A DNA stretch of 64,000 nt from Blastococcus sp. CPCC 205250 (GTDB lineage: Bacteria; Actinomycetota; Actinomycetes; Mycobacteriales; Geodermatophilaceae). Location: NCBI RefSeq assembly GCF_019799925.1, contig NZ_JABGCG010000006.1, positions 62,001-126,000 of the forward strand, in the 5' to 3' direction. Under the pieces are notes generated by a model, which made no database searches, was not told the DNA's origin, and worked only from the letters and a program-made list of their open reading frames with translations. A program made the translations under genes and the position numbers. Shown piece after piece: positions 7,311-16,206 of this stretch (position 1 is the first letter of the stretch; the number at the start of each line of letters is the position of its first letter).

Positions 7311-8054
7311 ATGACCAGCGACACGCACCAGGCCCGCGACGCCAAGCCCACGGTGGTGCTCGTCCACGGGGCCTTCGCTGACTCGTCGAGCTGGAACGGC
7401 GTCATCGCCCAGCTGCGGCGGGACGGCTATCCGGCGATCGCGGTGGCCAACCCGTTGCGCTCCCTGGACGGCGACGCGCAGTTCCTGCGGGACGTCCTGG
7501 ACACCGTGGACGGGCCGATCGTCCTCGCCGGCCATTCGTACGGCGGCAGCGTCATGAGCGAGGCCGCCGACGGGCACCCGGGGGTCAAGGCGCTGGTGTT
7601 CGTCGCCAGCTTCCTGCTCGACGAGGGGGAGAGCACCGGCGAGCTGGCCGGGAGGTTCCCCGGCAACGAGCTCGGGTCGGCCCTGCGGCCCGTGCCTGTC
7701 CGCCGCCCGGACGGGCAGACGGCCGACGACCTCTACATCGAGCAGGCAGAGTTCCGATCGATCTTCGCCGCGGACGTGGCCAGCGACGTCGCCGAACTGA
7801 TGGCCGTCACCCAGCGGCCCATCATCGGAGACGCGCTCGCGGACAAGGCGACGAGGGCGGCCTGGAAGACGGTCCCGTCCTGGACCCTCGTCACGCTCCA
7901 GGATCTGGCCGTCCCGGCGGCAGCGCAGCGGTTCATGGCCGAGCGGGCGTCGTCGCACGCCGTCGAGGTCGACGCCTCCCATGCCGTGACCGTCTCCCGG
8001 CCCGACGTCGTCGCGCGCCTGATCGACGAGGCGGCCCGCACGACGACCGCCTGA
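7311..8054 (+). CDS. alpha/beta hydrolase
   Basis: A 247-aa cytosolic alpha/beta-hydrolase without a signal peptide. VVLVHGAF (about 15-22) forms the oxyanion region, GHSYGGS carries the nucleophile S76, and the end has TLQDLAVP (acid) and ASHAVTVSRP (His). The overall pattern resembles the EstC/salicylate-esterase-like group often annotated simply as alpha/beta hydrolase; the substrate is unknown. ATG 7311 follows GAGGGAG. It is divergent from the GntR regulator and so probably its target, and the next gene on the strand (a TRIC channel) follows after 75 bp. Confidence 0.87.
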   Translation: MTSDTHQARDAKPTVVLVHGAFADSSSWNGVIAQLRRDGYPAIAVANPLRSLDGDAQFLRDVLDTVDGPIVLAGHSYGGSVMSEAADGHPGVKALVFVASFLLDEGESTGELAGRFPGNELGSALRPVPVRRPDGQTADDLYIEQAEFRSIFAADVASDVAELMAVTQRPIIGDALADKATRAAWKTVPSWTLVTLQDLAVPAAAQRFMAERASSHAVEVDASHAVTVSRPDVVARLIDEAARTTTA

Positions 8055-8129
8055 CCCGAGGCACCCGGCCTGTCACCCCGCCCCCGGCTCCGGGGGGCGG
8101 AGCGGCCCGGCGCCGATCCGGAGGGCTCC

Positions 8130-8756
8130 CTGCAGACACTGGACCTGATCGGGGTCTTCGCCTTCGCGGTCTCCGGGGCGCTGATGGCGATCGCCCGCGA
8201 CTACGACGTGGTGGGGATCGCGGTCCTGGCGGTGGTCACCGCGCTGGGCGGCGGCATCCTCCGGGGCCTGGTGCTCGGCGACACACCGCCTCCGGCGTTC
8301 ACCGGGTGGCCGTACCTGGTCGTGGCCCTGGCGGCGGCCGCGGTCACGTCCCTCGCCCACCCCTGGCTCGGGCGGCTGACGAAGACCCTGCTCGTCTTCG
8401 ACGCGGCCGGTCTCGGGCTCTTCTGCGTCGCGGGGACCGAGAAGGCACTCGACCACGGGCTCGGGCCCGTGGCGGCCGCTCTGCTCGGGGTCGCGACCGC
8501 CGTGGGTGGTGGTGTCCTCCGCGACGTCCTCGCGCGCGAGACCCCCGCGCTGTTCCGAGCGGACTCTGAGCTCTACGCCGTGCCCGCCCTGGTCGGCGCG
8601 CAGGTCGTCGGCATCGTCTCGACCTCCGACGCCGACAGCTCCGCGTCGAGCGCGGCTGTCGCCGTCGCCGTCTTCGTCGTGCGCGTCCTCGCCCTGCAGC
8701 GCCACTGGCGCGGTCCGCGGGCGCGCGGGCGACGCCCCGGTCGGCGCCCGTCGTAG
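8130..8756 (+). CDS. TRIC/YadS-family (UPF0126) membrane channel protein
   Basis: About 208 aa and seven predicted membrane helices in two repeats with the paired glycine signature GGGILRGLVLG and GGGVLRDVLAR, as in trimeric intracellular cation (TRIC)-type channels and YadS-like proteins. The family start is a helix with D-L-x-G near the N-terminus; here LDLIGVFAFAVSGAL precedes the first internal ATG (8184). No ATG, GTG or TTG exists in frame between the upstream stop and 8184, but a CTG at 8130 has GGAGGG four bases upstream, so CTG is the likely start. The C-terminus is a short Arg-rich tail. It is a cytoplasmic-membrane protein with an unproven ion selectivity. Confidence 0.8.
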   Translation: MQTLDLIGVFAFAVSGALMAIARDYDVVGIAVLAVVTALGGGILRGLVLGDTPPPAFTGWPYLVVALAAAAVTSLAHPWLGRLTKTLLVFDAAGLGLFCVAGTEKALDHGLGPVAAALLGVATAVGGGVLRDVLARETPALFRADSELYAVPALVGAQVVGIVSTSDADSSASSAAVAVAVFVVRVLALQRHWRGPRARGRRPGRRPS

Positions 8757-8837
8757 GCGGACCGCCACCTCTGAGAGGCAACGAGAGGACGGAACGACAT
8801 GACACGGGACGAGCGGTGGGACGTGGTCGGTGTCCCG

Positions 8838-8884
8838 TTCATCACCTCGGGTCCACCGAACCCGGTGACCTGCTCAGCGCGCAT
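8838..8884 (-). pseudogene. remnant of a quinone oxidoreductase-like N-terminus
   Basis: From an ATG at 8884 the minus strand reads MRAEQVTGFGGPEVM, very like the start of zinc-type/quinone oxidoreductases, and then loses all similarity. It is only about 15 codons, so it is a fragment at best. It overlaps the second copy of the 17-bp repeat. Confidence 0.35.
8856..8872 (+). repeat. 17-bp direct repeat, copy 2
   Basis: CCGAACCCGGTGACCTG is identical to 2759-2775. See the first copy for interpretation. Confidence 0.4.
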
Positions 8885-8906
8885 GGACCCAGGCCGGGGG
8901 TACGCC

Positions 8907-8935
8907 AGAGGCCCCACGGTGCAGGTCGGGCCTCT
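8907..8935. terminator. hairpin between convergent genes
   Basis: AGAGGCCC (8907-8914) pairs with GGGCCTCT (8928-8935) over a 13-nt loop, between the ends of the TRIC gene (+) and the GlxA-type regulator (-). There is no T-tract. Confidence 0.5.
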
Positions 8936-8988
8936 GAGCGCGCCGAGGTGTCCGGCCGTGCCGGTCGCCGGGCGGTGGACGGACATCG

Positions 8989-9942
8989 TCACGGATCCGC
9001 CCGCATGAACCTGTGGCGGTACGACGAGGGAGTCGTGGCATAGGCCGCGACGAAGTTCTGGCGGAGCGTCACGACGCTCGCGAAGCCGCAGGCGGTGGCG
9101 ATCCGTCCGAGGGTCCAGGTCGTCGTCTCGAGCAGGCGGCGGGCTTCGTCGAGGCGGCTGGCGAGGATCCAGCGGGCAGGCGTGGAACCCGTGGCCTCCG
9201 CGAACCGGCGGGTGAAGTGGCGGCGGCTCATCCCGGCGTGGTCGGCGAGGCGGTCGACCGACAGCCGCTGGTCGAGGTGCGCCAGCGCCCAGTCCAGTGT
9301 CGACCCGAGGTGGCCGGCGCTGTGCGGCTCGGGCATGGGGCGGGCGATGTACTGCGCCTGGTCCCCCTCGCGATGCGGCGCCACGACGAGGTGTCGGGCG
9401 ACGTCGGCGGCGGCCGTCGAGCCGAGGTGCGACCGGACGATGTGCAGGCACGCGTCGATCGCCGACGCGGTGCCGGCCGAGGTGAGGACGTTGCCGTGCT
9501 CGACGTAGAGGGCAGCGGCGTCGACGTCGACCGCGGGCCGTCGTCGCTGCAAGGCGTCCGCAGCACCCCAGTGGGTCACCGCATCGCGGCCGTCGAGCAG
9601 CCCGCTGTCCACCAGGGGGAACGCGCCCAGGCACAAGCCGGCGACGTGGCCACCGCGTGCCTGGGTGTCGCGGATCCTGCTGATCAGGTCGGCGTCGGCG
9701 GGCGGTAGGTGCACAGGCCACGAGGGGAGGACGACGAGGTCCGCGTCCGCCACGACCTCCGGCCCGGCGACGTCCTCGACCCGGAGCCCCTCCGCGGTCC
9801 GGATCCCGCGGCCGTCGTCGGTCCACACCGTGGGGTCCCACCCGGTGGCGAGGCCTCGGCGGCCCACCTCGCCGAAGACCAGGAGGGGTGCGGCGAGGTG
9901 GAACATGGTGATGCCGTCGAAGGCGTGGACGACGATGCGCAC
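8989..9942 (-). CDS. GlxA-family transcriptional regulator (DJ-1/PfpI + AraC domains)
   Basis: A 317-aa regulator with an N-terminal class-I glutamine-amidotransferase-like (DJ-1/PfpI) domain (about 1-180; LCLGAF corresponds to the elbow region) and a C-terminal double helix-turn-helix AraC domain (about 215-315; MSRRHFTRRFAEATG and IATACGFASVVTLRQNF). The amidotransferase-like part is believed to sense a ligand. It starts at GTG 9942 and is divergent from an isochorismatase-family hydrolase 104 bp away, a common pairing in which the regulator controls the hydrolase; the control is inferred. Confidence 0.9.
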   Translation of the reverse strand: MRIVVHAFDGITMFHLAAPLLVFGEVGRRGLATGWDPTVWTDDGRGIRTAEGLRVEDVAGPEVVADADLVVLPSWPVHLPPADADLISRIRDTQARGGHVAGLCLGAFPLVDSGLLDGRDAVTHWGAADALQRRRPAVDVDAAALYVEHGNVLTSAGTASAIDACLHIVRSHLGSTAAADVARHLVVAPHREGDQAQYIARPMPEPHSAGHLGSTLDWALAHLDQRLSVDRLADHAGMSRRHFTRRFAEATGSTPARWILASRLDEARRLLETTTWTLGRIATACGFASVVTLRQNFVAAYATTPSSYRHRFMRADP

Positions 9943-10046
9943 CGTGGCCCGATCTCATCGGAGGAGGTCTTCCAGGCCGCTCACGGTAGACGCTGTCCGT
10001 GGCGCACGGTGGATCCCGTCAGTTCGTGAAAGACCGGAGGAGAGAC

Positions 10047-10682
10047 ATGGCCGCGCCACGCCGGGCACTCGTCGTCATCGACGTCCAGCAGGAGTACTTC
10101 GACGGGGTCCTCCAGATCCAGGCACCACCGCGAGACCAGACGCTGGCGAACGTCGTCCGCGCGCTCGACGTCGCCGCCCGCGAGGACATGCCCGTCGTGG
10201 TCGTCCAGCACGAGCTGCCCGAGGGTGCGCCGGTGTTCGCGAAGGGCTCGGCGAGCTGGTCCCTGCACCCGGAGATCGAGCGGCGTGTGCAGCCCGGCTG
10301 GAAGCGCGTCAGCAAGGACAAGGGGAGCGTCTTCGCGGGTACCGACGTCGCCGAGTGGCTGGCCGGTCAGGCGGTCGACACGATCACGATCGTCGGCTAC
10401 ATGACGAACAACTGCGACCTCGCGACGGCGGTCGGCGCGGAGGACCTGGGGCTGGCCGCCGAGGTGCTGTCCGACGCCACGGGTGCGATCCACCTGGCGA
10501 ACGAGGCAGGCAAGGTCTCGGCGGAGCAGCTGCACGAGGTCCTGATGGTGCTCCTGCACTCGAACTTCGCCGCGGTGGCGAGCACCGAGGACTGGACGGC
10601 GGCCGTCGTCGCGGGGGAGGCCCTGCCCACGAGCGACCTGGGGACCTCCGCCATGCAGGGGCGGGCCAGCTTCGCCAGCTGA
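10047..10682 (+). CDS. isochorismatase family cysteine hydrolase
   Basis: A 211-aa cytosolic hydrolase. VVIDVQQEYF gives the catalytic Asp (D12), RVSKDKGSVFAGT the Lys, and GYMTNNCDLATA the Cys (C123), the triad of nicotinamidase/isochorismatase-like enzymes that cleave amides or carbamates. The usual T-x-x-C-V is T-N-N-C-D here. ATG 10047 follows GGAGGAG. It is divergent from the GlxA-type regulator. The substrate is unknown. It is not part of a siderophore cluster, so a true isochorismatase is unlikely. Confidence 0.87.
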   Translation: MAAPRRALVVIDVQQEYFDGVLQIQAPPRDQTLANVVRALDVAAREDMPVVVVQHELPEGAPVFAKGSASWSLHPEIERRVQPGWKRVSKDKGSVFAGTDVAEWLAGQAVDTITIVGYMTNNCDLATAVGAEDLGLAAEVLSDATGAIHLANEAGKVSAEQLHEVLMVLLHSNFAAVASTEDWTAAVVAGEALPTSDLGTSAMQGRASFAS

Positions 10683-10686
10683 CGTT

Positions 10687-10703
10687 CCGACCCGGGGGGT
10701 CGG
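10687..10703. terminator. short hairpin after the isochorismatase-family gene
   Basis: CCGACCC (10687-10693) and GGGTCGG (10697-10703) form a 7-bp stem with a 3-nt loop just after the stop, between convergent genes. Confidence 0.45.
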
Positions 10704-10795
10704 CGAGTCGCGGGACGGCGGGGTGGCCGGCGGAGACGGTGTCCCCACGACGACGTCGTCGTCTGCTGCGTGGACGTCGCGCCACACTGGCGGGC

Positions 10796-11713
10796 TCAGC
10801 CGACGGGCAGCGCTGCGAGCCGGGCGGCCAGTTCCGCGTTGCGACGCAGGAACGGCACCCATCCGTCGGGCGCCCGGGTGCCGGGCACCGACCGGGTGCA
10901 GGTCTCCTGCTCCCAGGTCCGGAGCCGGCCGTCGCGGATCCGCAGCCGGACCAGGACGTCGTCCCCCCAGACGGTGACGTCCTCGTCCCCGCCCTCGCCG
11001 GGCGTGGTGACCCGCTGCGGCGCGACGACCCACTCGACCGCCTCGATCTCCTGCTGGAGCCGGGCCGCGGCCTCGTAGGCCAGCGCCCCGGCCGCGGCGT
11101 CACGCCGGGCGGTCAGCGCCGCCAGTGCGTCGGCGACCGCCGCCGGCTCCCGGTCCAGCACGGCCGCCACGGCGCTCGCCAGCTGGGCCACGGGGGTGTG
11201 CTGCCCGCCGCGCAGCCGCGCCAGCTCCCGCTCGCCGGCCGTGCGCGTCGGGCCGGCGTGGCCGAGCGGGAACAGCCGTTCCAGTCCCGACACCGCCAGC
11301 TTCACCTTGCGCGCCCCGAGGTAGGGCCCGAAGGATCGGACACCCGGAGCCGGCCGGGAAGCGGTGGCGAGGCCGAGACGGGGGGCCTGCGGCGAGGGGT
11401 CCAGGCAGATGCTGACGGGCATCTCCAGGCCGCCGACGATCCGGTTCCACGGGGGCAGCGACCGCTCGAGCAGGTTGCGTTCGGCCCAGGCGGCCTCGTG
11501 GGCGGAGTCGCAGACGAGCGCCTCGATCCGGGCGACCCGGGGCATCATCCGCCGCAGGTGGCGGCGGTCCCGGAGATCGCCCCAGTAGGAGCTGACTCGG
11601 CGGCGGAGTTCCCCGGCCCGCCCGACGTACAGCACACGCCCGCCGTCGTCCCGGAACCGGTACACGCCCGGAGCGGCCGGCAGCGCGGCGACGGCGGCCG
11701 GTCGGGGAGCCAT
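10796..11713 (-). CDS. UvrC-like protein: GIY-YIG endonuclease domain plus UVR motif
   Basis: A 305-aa protein. Residues ~12-90 form a GIY-YIG nuclease domain (GVYRFRDDGG, VLYVGRAGELRRRVSSY, and an E in AWAERNLLE), like the N-terminal 3'-incision domain of UvrC. Near residues 205-230 AAGALAYEAAARLQQEIEAVE resembles a UVR (UvrB-interaction) helix pair. The C-terminal RNase-H-like 5'-incision and HhH domains of full UvrC (over 600 aa) are missing, so the architecture is closer to Cho-type UvrC homologues. It may act in nucleotide excision repair. The start at 11713 places the GIY motif at the usual distance. Confidence 0.8.
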   Translation of the reverse strand: MAPRPAAVAALPAAPGVYRFRDDGGRVLYVGRAGELRRRVSSYWGDLRDRRHLRRMMPRVARIEALVCDSAHEAAWAERNLLERSLPPWNRIVGGLEMPVSICLDPSPQAPRLGLATASRPAPGVRSFGPYLGARKVKLAVSGLERLFPLGHAGPTRTAGERELARLRGGQHTPVAQLASAVAAVLDREPAAVADALAALTARRDAAAGALAYEAAARLQQEIEAVEWVVAPQRVTTPGEGGDEDVTVWGDDVLVRLRIRDGRLRTWEQETCTRSVPGTRAPDGWVPFLRRNAELAARLAALPVG

Positions 11714-11775
11714 GCCCCATCGTGCGCACGGTCCCGGCGCCGGTGGCGGCGCCACGCCCCACGGCCTCCAGGAGC

Positions 11776-11820
11776 CCCACCGGTCACGTCCGGGTCGCTG
11801 CTCCGGACGCGACCGGTGGG
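11776..11820. terminator. hairpin after msrA
   Basis: CCCACCGGTC (11776-11785) pairs with GACCGGTGGG (11811-11820), with an inner GTCCGG/CCGGAC stem. It lies just downstream of msrA on the minus strand. Confidence 0.75.
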
Positions 11821-11829
11821 GACCTCAGG

Positions 11830-12345
11830 TCACCGGGTGGTCTGCGCCTCGCGACGCGGGAGCACCCAGTCGGGCCGCACGTAGTGGCAGGTGTAGCCGA
11901 AGGGGATCTTCTGGAGGTAGTCCTGGTGCTCCGCCTCGGCCTCCCAGAAGGGGCCGGCCGGGGTGACCTCGGTGACGACCTCGCCGGGCCAGATGCCCGA
12001 GGCGTCGACGTCGGCGATGGTGTCGAGCGCGACGCGCCTCTGCTCCTCGCTCGTGTAGAAGATCGCCGAGCGGTAGCTCCGGCCCACGTCGTTGCCCTGC
12101 CGGTCCTTCGTCGACGGGTCGTGGATCTGGAAGAAGAACTCCAGCAGCTCCCGGAACGAGATCACCGCGGGGTCGAAGACGACCTCGACCGCCTCCGCGT
12201 GGTCACCGTGGTTCCGGTAGGTGGCGTTGGGTGTGTCGCCGCCGGAGTACCCGACCCGGCTGGAGACCACCCCCGGCCGCTTGCGCAGCAGCTCCTGGGC
12301 CCCCCAGAAGCAGCCGCCCGCGAGGATCGCTGTCTCAGTGGTCAC
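11830..12345 (-). CDS. msrA: peptide-methionine (S)-S-oxide reductase
   Basis: A 171-aa MsrA of normal length. The catalytic GCFWG motif (about 11-15) near the N-terminus and the [17 protein letters not shown] and EAEHQDYL blocks are all present. It reduces free and protein-bound methionine-S-sulfoxide in the cytosol, using thioredoxin through the active-site Cys. Resolving cysteines at the C-terminus are fewer than in the E. coli enzyme; only the Cys in YTCHYV is visible. The gene appears monocistronic with its own terminator. Confidence 0.95.
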   Translation of the reverse strand: MTTETAILAGGCFWGAQELLRKRPGVVSSRVGYSGGDTPNATYRNHGDHAEAVEVVFDPAVISFRELLEFFFQIHDPSTKDRQGNDVGRSYRSAIFYTSEEQRRVALDTIADVDASGIWPGEVVTEVTPAGPFWEAEAEHQDYLQKIPFGYTCHYVRPDWVLPRREAQTTR

Positions 12346-12469
12346 GTGTGTGCCTCCCTCTCTGTCCGGCAGGACGGGAACACCGTGACGCGTACCGGTG
12401 ATTCCTCCGGCCGCTCGCCCGCCGTGCTCCGGCGGTGCGACACCGGCCGCCGCCGCAGGGTCGGGACGG

Positions 12470-14161
12470 TCAGGCGGGCGCCCACAGGTCGCAGTTCGCG
12501 TCGGCGGCGACGTCGACCGGCGCGACCCCGCCGTCCGCGGCGAGGTCCAGCCCCTGCACGTCGGCGGGGGAGGAGTAGGGCTCCCAGCCCGGCACGCCGT
12601 CCCCGTTGGGGTCGCCGCTGGCGGCGAAGTTGGTCCAGTACCGGACCATCGTCGTCGACAGCTCCTCCTGCTCGGGCGTCAGCCCGTCCCCGAAGAGGCC
12701 CGGGAACAGGAAGGGCAGCTCGGCGGCGTGCTGGGCGCCCTCGTCGTAGCGGTCCGCCGGGAAGGAGAACGGCGGCCCGTTGAAGTCGAACAGCGGGTCC
12801 GCGGTCTGGTCGCGGAACTGGTAGGCGTAGACCCCGGTCCCCTCCGCGCCGGCGAGCGTCTCGTAGGCGTCGACGTGGTCGCAGGTCGACAGCGCGCTGC
12901 CGGTGTCGCTGGCGACGGCGGCGAGGACCCGCAGCGGCGAGCCGTGGTCGGCGAGCGGATAGCGCCGGGCGACCTCCGCGGCCCGCTCCCCGAAGCGGGC
13001 GGCGAGGACGGCGTCGTAGGTGGCCGGGTCCAGGAGGCCCGGCAGCTCGGCCGCGGGGATGCGCAGCGGGACGAACAGCGTGTTCTCGTCCTGCAGGTTG
13101 CCGTGGAGGACCGGGACGCGGTTCCAGTCACCGGAGGCGATGGCGTCGCCCGGCTGGACGGGCAGGGACGAGCCGCCGACGACGAACTCCCCGCCAGTGG
13201 CCGGCCAGGCCGTCAGCAGGGACTCGACCGGGGCGCGCTGCAGGCACTCGACGACGGCCTCGCCGGTGCCGGTGCAGCCCACGGTGCCCGCGACCCCGGC
13301 GCCGACCTGCTCGGCCTCCTCGAGGGTGGAGTACTCGGCGGTGCAGGTGTAGCTCTGGGCGATGGCCTTGTCGACGAGCCCCTCCGCGGTCGGTGAGGCG
13401 AGCTGGGCGCACACCGCGGATGCGCCGGCGGACTCGCCGAACACGGTCACGTTCCCCGGGTCCCCGCCGAAGGCCTCGATGTTGCCCTCCACCCAGCGCA
13501 GCGCGGCCTGCTGGTCGAGCAGTCCGGCGCTGCCCGAGCCGGCCTCGCCGATCGCCGCCGACAGGTCGCCCTGGGCCAGGAAGCCGAACGGGCCGAGCCG
13601 GTAGTTGATGGTCACGACGACGACGTCGCCCTCGAGCGCGAGCCTGCTCGCGTCGTAGTTGGAGCCGCTCCCGGTGCGCCACGAGCCGCCGTGGATCCAC
13701 ACCATCACCGGCAGGTCGCCGTCCGACGCGTCGAGCCCCGCGGGCGTCGTCACGTCGAGGAAGAGGCAGTCCTCCTCGGTCGAGGCGGTGGGGTTGGTCG
13801 CGCCGGCCACCTGGGGGCACGGACTGCCCGGGGCGGTCGCATCCCGCGTCTCCTCCCACGGCTCCGGGGGCTCCGGCGGCCGGAAGCGCAGCTCGCCGAC
13901 CGGCGGCGCGGCGTAGGGGATCCCCTGGAACACCCGGTACGCGTCGTCGACGACGGTGCCGCGGACCTCGCCGTCGGCGGTCCCGACGACCTCGGACACG
14001 TCCACGGCGGCAGCGGACCCCTCGCCGGCTCCCGCGGTCCCGCCGCCGCCGTCGTCGTCCCCGCTGCACGCGCTGAGGGCGAGCGCCCCCGCGGTGAGCA
14101 CGGCGCCCACGCGGACGGGGAGCGGGGACCGGCCGAGCCGCCGGTGCGCAGGTGTGCGCAA
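12470..14161 (-). CDS. type-B carboxylesterase, predicted lipoprotein
   Basis: A 563-aa secreted esterase. The N-terminus has Arg-rich residues, a hydrophobic stretch and the lipobox LSAC (C32), followed by an acidic/Gly linker, so it should be a membrane-anchored lipoprotein. The carboxylesterase domain has EDCLFLDV, the oxyanion HGGS (157-160), and the nucleophile elbow GESAGA (S244). The start is taken at the TTG at 14161 because GGAGGAGG lies a few bases upstream; longer frames read into antisense of the next gene. It probably hydrolyses carboxylic esters outside the membrane; the substrate is unknown. It is divergent from an aldehyde dehydrogenase. Confidence 0.88.
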   Translation of the reverse strand: MRTPAHRRLGRSPLPVRVGAVLTAGALALSACSGDDDGGGGTAGAGEGSAAAVDVSEVVGTADGEVRGTVVDDAYRVFQGIPYAAPPVGELRFRPPEPPEPWEETRDATAPGSPCPQVAGATNPTASTEEDCLFLDVTTPAGLDASDGDLPVMVWIHGGSWRTGSGSNYDASRLALEGDVVVVTINYRLGPFGFLAQGDLSAAIGEAGSGSAGLLDQQAALRWVEGNIEAFGGDPGNVTVFGESAGASAVCAQLASPTAEGLVDKAIAQSYTCTAEYSTLEEAEQVGAGVAGTVGCTGTGEAVVECLQRAPVESLLTAWPATGGEFVVGGSSLPVQPGDAIASGDWNRVPVLHGNLQDENTLFVPLRIPAAELPGLLDPATYDAVLAARFGERAAEVARRYPLADHGSPLRVLAAVASDTGSALSTCDHVDAYETLAGAEGTGVYAYQFRDQTADPLFDFNGPPFSFPADRYDEGAQHAAELPFLFPGLFGDGLTPEQEELSTTMVRYWTNFAASGDPNGDGVPGWEPYSSPADVQGLDLAADGGVAPVDVAADANCDLWAPA

Positions 14162-14375
14162 GGGGACCTCCTCCTGACCGGCCGGCGCACGCCAGTGTGA
14201 GCCGGACCACGGTGGTGGAACAGTAGCGCCAGATGTTTCACGCGTGGGTGCCGGATGCCGACGTGCCAGGACGGCGTCCTCGTCCCCGCGGGGTGGACGG
14301 AACGGCCCTGGCCGCGGGGCAGGCCGGCCGAGACAGTCGGGGCCCGATCGCACTCGTCCGAGGAGGACGCCGTCC

Positions 14376-15812
14376 ATGTCGACCATCCCGTACTGGGTCG
14401 CAGGGGAGCCGGGCACCGGCACCGAGGTCCTCGAGGTCACCAGCCCGCACGACGGCCGGGTGGCCGGCGCGACCACCATGGCCACCGCCGCGGACGTCGA
14501 GGCCGCCGTCGCCGCGGCCGACCGGGTGCGTGGTGCGTCCGCCGCCACCCCCGCCCACGTCCGCGCCGCCGCCCTGGACCACGTCTCCCGCCGGCTGGCC
14601 GAGCGGAGCGAGGAGTTCGCCGCGCTCATCACCGCCGAGTCGGGCAAGCCGCTGAAGTGGGCCCGCCTCGAGGTGTCGCGCGCCGTGTCGACGTTCCGCT
14701 GGGGCGCCGAGGAGGCCCGGCGGTGGTCCGGCAGCCTGCAGCGGCTGGACACCGACCCCGCCGCGACCGGCCGGATGGCCCTCGTGCGCCGGGCCCCCCG
14801 CGGACCGGTGCTGGGCATCGCCCCGTTCAACTTCCCGCTGAACCTCGTCGCCCACAAGGTGGCGCCGTCGATCGCCGTCGGCGCACCGATCGTGCTGAAG
14901 CCGGCGCCGGCCACCCCCCTGACCGCGCTCCTGCTCGGTGCGGTCCTCGCCGAGACCGACCTGCCCGCCGGCTCCTGGTCGGTGCTGCCGGTGCCGAACG
15001 AGGTCGCGGCGGACCTGGTCCGCGACCCGCGGCTGCCGGTGGTCTCGTTCACCGGCTCCGTGCCGGTCGGCTGGTCCATCCGCGACGCCGTGCCGCGCAA
15101 GCACATGACGCTCGAGCTGGGTGGCAACGCCGCCGTCGTCGTCGCGCCGGACCAGGACGACGACGCGCTGGCGTACGCGGCGTCCCGGATCGCCACGTTC
15201 GCCATGTACCAGGCGGGGCAGTCCTGCGTCTCCGTGCAGCGGGTCTTCGCGCACCGCGACGTCGCCGCGACCCTCACCGACCGCGTGACCGAGGCGGTGA
15301 GCAAGCTGGTGACCGGCGACCCGACCGACCCGGCCACCGACGTCGGTCCGCTGATCGACGAGCAGGCCGCCCGCCGGGTGGAGTCCTGGGTGGACGAGGC
15401 GGTCGCCGCGGGCGCCCGGCTGCTCACCGGCGGCACGCGCGAGGGCGCCGCCTACGCGCCCACCGTGCTCACCGACGTCCCGGCGACGGCCAAGGTGTCG
15501 TGCGAGGAGGTCTTCGGCCCGGTGGTCGTCGTCGACCGGGTCGACTCGGTCGACGAGGCGTTCGCCCGGGTGAACGACAGCCGGTTCGGGCTGCAGGCCG
15601 GGGTGTTCACCCGGGACCTGCAGCTGGCCTTCCGTGCCGCGCGCGAGCTGGAGGTGGGCGGCGTGATCATCGGCGACGTGCCGAGCTACCGCGCCGACCA
15701 GATGCCCTACGGCGGGCTCAAGGACTCGGGTGTCGGCCGCGAGGGCGTCCGCTCGGCGATGGAGGACCTCACGGAGGAGCGCGTGCTGGTGCTCACCGGC
15801 ATCGACGTCTGA
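14376..15812 (+). CDS. aldehyde dehydrogenase family protein
   Basis: A 478-aa NAD(P)-dependent aldehyde dehydrogenase. FNFPLN (about 151-156), FTGS (about 225-228), LELGGN with E247 and GQSCVSVQR with C284 are visible. The IAPFNFP and GQSCVSVQR motifs resemble the lactaldehyde/phosphonoacetaldehyde/sulfoacetaldehyde-type branch rather than the EACTAANR branch seen at 229. ATG 14376 follows GAGGAGG. It is monocistronic, divergent from the lipoprotein esterase, and followed by a strong terminator. The physiological aldehyde is not readable from context. Confidence 0.9.
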   Translation: MSTIPYWVAGEPGTGTEVLEVTSPHDGRVAGATTMATAADVEAAVAAADRVRGASAATPAHVRAAALDHVSRRLAERSEEFAALITAESGKPLKWARLEVSRAVSTFRWGAEEARRWSGSLQRLDTDPAATGRMALVRRAPRGPVLGIAPFNFPLNLVAHKVAPSIAVGAPIVLKPAPATPLTALLLGAVLAETDLPAGSWSVLPVPNEVAADLVRDPRLPVVSFTGSVPVGWSIRDAVPRKHMTLELGGNAAVVVAPDQDDDALAYAASRIATFAMYQAGQSCVSVQRVFAHRDVAATLTDRVTEAVSKLVTGDPTDPATDVGPLIDEQAARRVESWVDEAVAAGARLLTGGTREGAAYAPTVLTDVPATAKVSCEEVFGPVVVVDRVDSVDEAFARVNDSRFGLQAGVFTRDLQLAFRAARELEVGGVIIGDVPSYRADQMPYGGLKDSGVGREGVRSAMEDLTEERVLVLTGIDV

Positions 15813-15833
15813 CCGGACGGGGATCCGCGGCGG

Positions 15834-15874
15834 ACGCCCGGCCGGGAGTGCCTGGGAGCATCCCGGCCGGGCGT
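15834..15874. terminator. strong bidirectional terminator
   Basis: A perfect 14-bp stem (ACGCCCGGCCGGGA, 15834-15847, with 15861-15874) over a 13-nt loop, between convergent genes. Confidence 0.85.
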
Positions 15875-15885
15875 GCGGCGCCGCC

Positions 15886-16206
15886 CTACGCGGAGGGCGG
15901 CGCCGGCGTGCTCTCGCGCTCGACCTCGGCGAGGATCTCCGACCCGGTGACGACCTTCTCGGCGAAGTGCTGGTGCATCCAGGCCAGGTGGTCGTGCCGG
16001 CTGCGCATGATCCGGAGCGTGTCCCAGTTGGGGAACACCTGCTGGAGGACGTGCACCTCCATGAGCCGCGGGTCGACCTCGTAGACGTGCTCGAAGGTCG
16101 TCTGCGCCACCTCGCTCACCCGCTGCGGCTGCGGCGGGGTGTGCTGCTCGGCGAACCGGTACGGCGCGCTCGCGGCCGGGCCGGTGGGCTGGTCATCGGT
16201 TCTCAT
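15886..16206 (-). CDS. small hypothetical protein, third gene of the FAD/Fe-S dehydrogenase operon
   Basis: A 106-aa soluble protein of no family I recognise. It is rich in His and aromatic residues (MEVHVLQQVFPNW, RHDHLAWMHQHFAEK), without Cys clusters, signal peptide or membrane segment. Its start overlaps the end of the FAD-linked oxidase gene by 14 bp, so translational coupling is likely and it may be an accessory subunit or assembly factor of that dehydrogenase. Confidence 0.7.
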   Translation of the reverse strand: MRTDDQPTGPAASAPYRFAEQHTPPQPQRVSEVAQTTFEHVYEVDPRLMEVHVLQQVFPNWDTLRIMRSRHDHLAWMHQHFAEKVVTGSEILAEVERESTPAPPSA

